DNA from: Pseudomonas gingeri
Lineage (GTDB): Bacteria; Pseudomonadota; Gammaproteobacteria; Pseudomonadales; Pseudomonadaceae
Direction: 5' to 3'
Length of the DNA stretch: 64,000 nt
Assembly: GCF_013386165.1 (NCBI RefSeq)
Contig: NZ_JACAOS010000018.1
Coordinates: 595,382-659,381 of the forward strand
The position numbers were made by a program, and so were the translations under genes. Below are positions 61,427 through 64,000 of this stretch, in pieces (within the stretch, counting starts at the first letter, position 1; the number at the start of each line of letters is the position of its first letter). Below the pieces are notes generated by a model. That model ran no database searches and was not told where the DNA came from. It was given only the letters and a program-made list of their open reading frames with translations.

Positions 61427-61990
61427 TCAGGCAATTTTCAGCAGTGGCTTGGGATGCGCACCGAACAAGCGGGTGGCGCGTTCGGCGGCCAGGCGGATGC
61501 GTGCCCGCAAGGGTTCGCTGGTGATCTGATAGTGGGTGAAGTCGGCCTCGGTGGCGTAGACGCCGATGGGCAGGGTCAGTGCCTGGAAGAAACTGAACAG
61601 CGGGCGCAGTTGGTGATCGAGTACCAGCGCATGGCGTTCGCTGCCGCCGGTGGCGGCCAGCAGCACCGGGGTATCGATCAGTGCGTTGAGGTCGATGAGG
61701 TCGAACAGGTGCTTGAGCAGGCCCGGGTAGGAGCCGCGATAGACCGGCGCGGCGACGATCAGCAGGTCGGCGTTTTCAATGGCCTGCAGTTCGGCTTCGA
61801 CTTCGGCGGACAGTTCCGCGCGGGAGAGGGCCGAGCCCAGTGGGCGGGCGATATCGCCCAGTTCGATCAGGCGACTTTCGATGGGCAGCGATTGCGCCAG
61901 CTCTGCCAGTACGGCCTGGGTCAGCACCAGGGTGCGGGAGGGACGGTAGGTGCCTCCGGACAAGGCCACGACGTTCAGTGGACGGGACAT
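61427..61990 (-). CDS. msuE: NAD(P)H-dependent FMN reductase
   Basis: 187-aa flavodoxin-fold reductase that supplies FMNH2 to MsuD, SfnG and SfnC. FMN-binding loop VVALSGGTYRPSRT at residues 7-20, ADLLIVAAPVYRGSYPGLLKHLFDLI near 72-98, LLAATGGSERHALVLDHQLRPLF near 108. First gene of the operon; equivalent to sfnE in P. putida DS1. A sigma-54 promoter lies about 55 bp upstream. Start ATG 61990 with GGAA upstream. Confidence 0.9.
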   Translation of the reverse strand: MSRPLNVVALSGGTYRPSRTLVLTQAVLAELAQSLPIESRLIELGDIARPLGSALSRAELSAEVEAELQAIENADLLIVAAPVYRGSYPGLLKHLFDLIDLNALIDTPVLLAATGGSERHALVLDHQLRPLFSFFQALTLPIGVYATEADFTHYQITSEPLRARIRLAAERATRLFGAHPKPLLKIA

Positions 61991-62046
61991 GATCAGTTCC
62001 TTTTTTAAACAGTTGCTCGGTGAGCAGGGCTCGGTAACAGGGCTTC

Positions 62047-62062
62047 AGCAAGAGCTGTACCA
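62047..62062 (-). promoter_or_regulatory. Sigma-54 promoter of the msuE-msuD-sfnC-sfnR operon
   Basis: On the minus strand TGGTACAGCTCTTGCT has GG and GC with the required 10-base gap and TTGC at -12. Distance to the msuE ATG is about 57 bp. Confidence 0.78.
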
Positions 62063-62146
62063 AACCCCTCGAAGCCTTTATCCATGGGGCTTTTCCGGGT
62101 GTGACGAAGGTTTTGTGGGTGGCTGGCGAGGCGTTTTGTTGATCGG

Positions 62147-62179
62147 CTGTTGCTGGGTGAACAGTTGCTCCGGCAACAG
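62147..62179. promoter_or_regulatory. Two overlapping SfnR-type enhancer motifs
   Basis: CTGTTGCTGGGTGAACAG (62147-62164) and CAGTTGCTCCGGCAACAG (62162-62179) share 13 of 18 positions and overlap by three bases. The first matches the sfnG upstream site at 15 of 18. The second has a perfect GTTGC-NNNN-GCAAC dyad. They lie 85-130 bp upstream of the -24 element. A third copy (62010-62027) falls downstream of the promoter. Confidence 0.62.
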
Positions 62180-62348
62180 TCGATCAGGATGTGTTCAGTT
62201 GTAAGGGCTTTCTAATATTCCGTAAACGAATGTATTTTCATATTTATAGAATATTATCGAATATGTTGGGCGTGCGGGCCGGGCCCCGCCGGTTCGCCCT
62301 GCGATACAGGTACAGAGGCGTTTTATCCGGCGCGCTTGAGTGCCCTTT

Positions 62349-62373
62349 CGCCGGCAAGCCAGGCTCCTACAAG
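62349..62373. repeat. Partial REP end
   Basis: One REP arm CGCCGGCAAGCCAGGCTCCT followed by ACAAG, without an inverted partner nearby; a decayed or truncated REPIN. Confidence 0.65.
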
Positions 62374-62533
62374 CGCTCCCGGCCTGTTAAGCTGAGGTCG
62401 GGAGCGTTCCTACGCACTTTTACTGAAAGTTATCTTTCTTTAATCGTTTTCCATCGGGTATAGCTGTCCGCCCAACCAGGGTGGCTGATCAGCAAGAGAT
62501 CGATCCGCGGGACACGCTTTATGAGTTTTTGCC

Positions 62534-63703
62534 ATGAATGAACTTCCTCTGTATTTCGACTATGCCGCCACCACGCCGGTGGATGAGCGGGTCATCCGGG
62601 TAATGGTCGAGTGTCTCGGCTTTTCCGGTAATTTCGGCAATCCGGCCTCCAGCTCCCATGCCTTCGGCCAGCGCGCCCGGCAGACGGTCGAGCAGGCGCG
62701 GCAGCAGGTGGCGAGCCTGGTGGGGGCGAGCCCCGAGCAGATCGTCTGGACCTCCGGCGCCACCGAATCGAATAACCTGGCGCTCAAGGGCGTCGCCCAG
62801 GCCCGGGGCGTCAGCGGCGGGCATGTGATCACCAGCCAGATCGAGCACAAGGCGGTGCTCGACACCGCCCGGCAACTCCAGGAAGCCGGTGTTGCCGTGA
62901 CTTACCTGGTGCCGAATGCCGAAGGCTTGATCACTGCGGCGATGGTCAGTGAGGTGCTGCGCGAGGACACCTTCCTGGTCTCCTTGATGCTGGTCAACAA
63001 TGAACTGGGCACCCTCAATGACATCGCGGCCATCGGCCAGCGGGTACGTGCCCACGGTGCGCTGTTTCATGTCGATGGAGCCCAGGGCGCGGGCAAGGTG
63101 GCGATCGACCTGGCCACCTTGGCGGTGGACCTGATGTCGTTTTCCGCCCACAAGGTTTACGGCCCCAAGGGCATCGGCGCCTTGTATGTCGGTCCGCGCG
63201 CGCAGCAGAAACTGCAGGCGCAGATCCACGGCGGCGGCCATGAGGGCGGACTGCGCTCCGGCACCCTGGCCACCCATCAGATCGCCGGTATGGGCAGTGC
63301 CTTCGCCCTGGCCGCCGAGCACCTGGATGAGGAAATTGCCAGCATCCGTCAGCTGCGTCAGCGTTTGCTCGAGCAATTGGCGGATGTTCCCGGCCTGCGC
63401 CTGAACGGCAGCCCGGCGGAACGTATTCCCCATACCCTGAGTTTGACCTTTGCCGAAGGTGAGTTCGACGGGGCGGCGCTGGGTCGGGCCCTGGCCTACT
63501 CGGCGACGTCGGCCTGCAACTCCGCAAGCCAGGCGCCGTCCCATGTGCTGCTGGCACTGGGGCACGACGCACGGTTGGCTGGACGGACCATTCGCCTGAG
63601 CCTGGGGCGTTTTACTTCCGAGCAGGACATCGATCGCGCCGCCGCGGCGATCAAGGCAAGCTTGAGTGCACCGGCACCGTTCTGGGCGCTTGCCCAGCCG
63701 TGA
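62534..63703 (+). CDS. Cysteine desulfurase (IscS/NifS-like)
   Basis: 389-aa PLP enzyme that releases sulfur from cysteine as an enzyme persulfide. N-terminal LPLYFDYAATTPVDERV, PLP Lys207 in FSAHKVYGPKGIGAL, His in SQIEHKAVLDTA, and the persulfide Cys328 in the flexible loop SACNSASQAPSHVLLALG. Numbering coincides with E. coli IscS Lys206/Cys328. It stands outside an isc operon (no iscR, iscU or hscBA adjacent), so a paralog with another acceptor is likely. Start ATG 62534. Confidence 0.9.
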   Translation: MNELPLYFDYAATTPVDERVIRVMVECLGFSGNFGNPASSSHAFGQRARQTVEQARQQVASLVGASPEQIVWTSGATESNNLALKGVAQARGVSGGHVITSQIEHKAVLDTARQLQEAGVAVTYLVPNAEGLITAAMVSEVLREDTFLVSLMLVNNELGTLNDIAAIGQRVRAHGALFHVDGAQGAGKVAIDLATLAVDLMSFSAHKVYGPKGIGALYVGPRAQQKLQAQIHGGGHEGGLRSGTLATHQIAGMGSAFALAAEHLDEEIASIRQLRQRLLEQLADVPGLRLNGSPAERIPHTLSLTFAEGEFDGAALGRALAYSATSACNSASQAPSHVLLALGHDARLAGRTIRLSLGRFTSEQDIDRAAAAIKASLSAPAPFWALAQP

Positions 63704-63749
63704 GAGTGGCGGTCAATAATTGAATAATAAGTGGTTAGCAGGAGACACG

Positions 63750-64000
63750 ATGAGCACGCAGACCCCAAGTCAAGGAATCGTACCCGAGCGGCTGGCACGC
63801 ACCCGTGAACTGATGCGCCGCGAAGGCGTGCAGGCCTTGCTGGTGCCGTCGGCCGATCCGCACCTGTCGGAATACCTGCCCGCCTATTGGCAGGGGCGGC
63901 AGTGGCTGTCAGGTTTCCATGGCTCGGTCGGCACCTTGATCGTGACCCTGGAATTCGCCGGTGTCTGGGCCGACAGCCGGTACTGGGAGCAGGCGACCAA
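63750..64000 (+). CDS. Xaa-Pro aminopeptidase (partial, 5' end)
   Basis: Starts at ATG 63750 (RBS AGGAG) with MSTQTPSQGIVPERLARTRE and continues LVPSADPHLSEYLPAYWQG and WLSGFHGSVGTLIVTLEFAG before the right edge. This is the creatinase N-terminal domain of aminopeptidase P of the large XPNPEP type; the metal-binding catalytic domain lies outside the window. It removes N-terminal residues preceding proline. Confidence 0.85.
   Translation, partial: MSTQTPSQGIVPERLARTRELMRREGVQALLVPSADPHLSEYLPAYWQGRQWLSGFHGSVGTLIVTLEFAGVWADSRYWEQAT

Larger units (their letters stand above)
61991..62533. other. Control region of the msuE operon and cysteine desulfurase upstream region
   Basis: 543 bp without a supported gene. 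It contains a sigma-54 promoter (62047-62062), three copies of the SfnR-type motif (62010-62027, 62147-62164, 62162-62179) and a strongly AT-rich stretch (62208-62270) with inverted TAATATTC/GAATATTA. The last may host a CysB or other upstream site. A truncated REP (62349-62373) follows. Confidence 0.75.

Overview
The window reads as chromosomal DNA of a fluorescent Pseudomonas (P. fluorescens complex). It is GC-rich, densely coding, and peppered with the TGTAGGAGC...GCTCCTACA REP/REPIN repeats typical of that group. It carries recognisable Pseudomonas modules: the liu leucine catabolism genes, pvdQ, the sfn/msu organosulfur genes, soxR with its monooxygenase, and gnd-zwf. I saw no rRNA, tRNA, CRISPR array, prophage or transposase.

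Left part (1-15.2 kb, minus strand): the leucine/isovalerate regulon. Transcription runs liuR, liuE, then two large effector-like genes, then liuA, liuB, liuC, liuD (cut by the left edge). The two foreign-looking genes encode a 715-residue protein with a pertussis/cholera-type ADP-ribosyltransferase-like C-terminus and a 1670-residue LRR protein ending in a NEL-type E3 ubiquitin ligase domain with its catalytic Cys. Each flanking piece of the liu regulon keeps its own ACGT-NN-ACGT palindrome, the probable LiuR operator.

Middle-left (15.2-38.2 kb): a LysR/acyl-CoA dehydrogenase divergon, a PstS-OmpA fusion, xthA, a GNAT, the tamA-tamB translocation pair, an aldo/keto reductase/LysR divergon, small envelope proteins and a Fur-like winged-helix protein. 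These are followed by pvdQ (pyoverdine maturation acylase, with a PvdS-type promoter candidate) convergent with a FecR-family anti-sigma (possibly FpvR), a nitrilase-family hydrolase, an OmpA/HhH membrane pair, a YafY-type WYL regulator with a SnoaL-like protein, and zapE.

Middle-right (38.2-54.2 kb): two tandem, paralogous, very large (1615 and 1602 aa) toxin-like proteins preceded by an identical 16-bp sequence. Next come a translationally coupled gnd-zwf-HAD phosphatase operon, a dienoyl-CoA isomerase, nudC and a TSUP permease.

Right part (54.3-64 kb): sulfur scavenging. sfnG (dimethylsulfone monooxygenase) and a sfnE/msuE-msuD-sfnC-sfnR operon both have sigma-54 -24/-12 sequences and share an 18-bp motif that probably binds SfnR. 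A soxR/monooxygenase divergon with a clear SoxR box sits between them. A stand-alone cysteine desulfurase and the start of a Xaa-Pro aminopeptidase close the window.

The most unusual content is the toxin/effector complement: the ART plus LRR-NEL pair splitting the liu regulon, and the tandem giant paralogs upstream of gnd-zwf.
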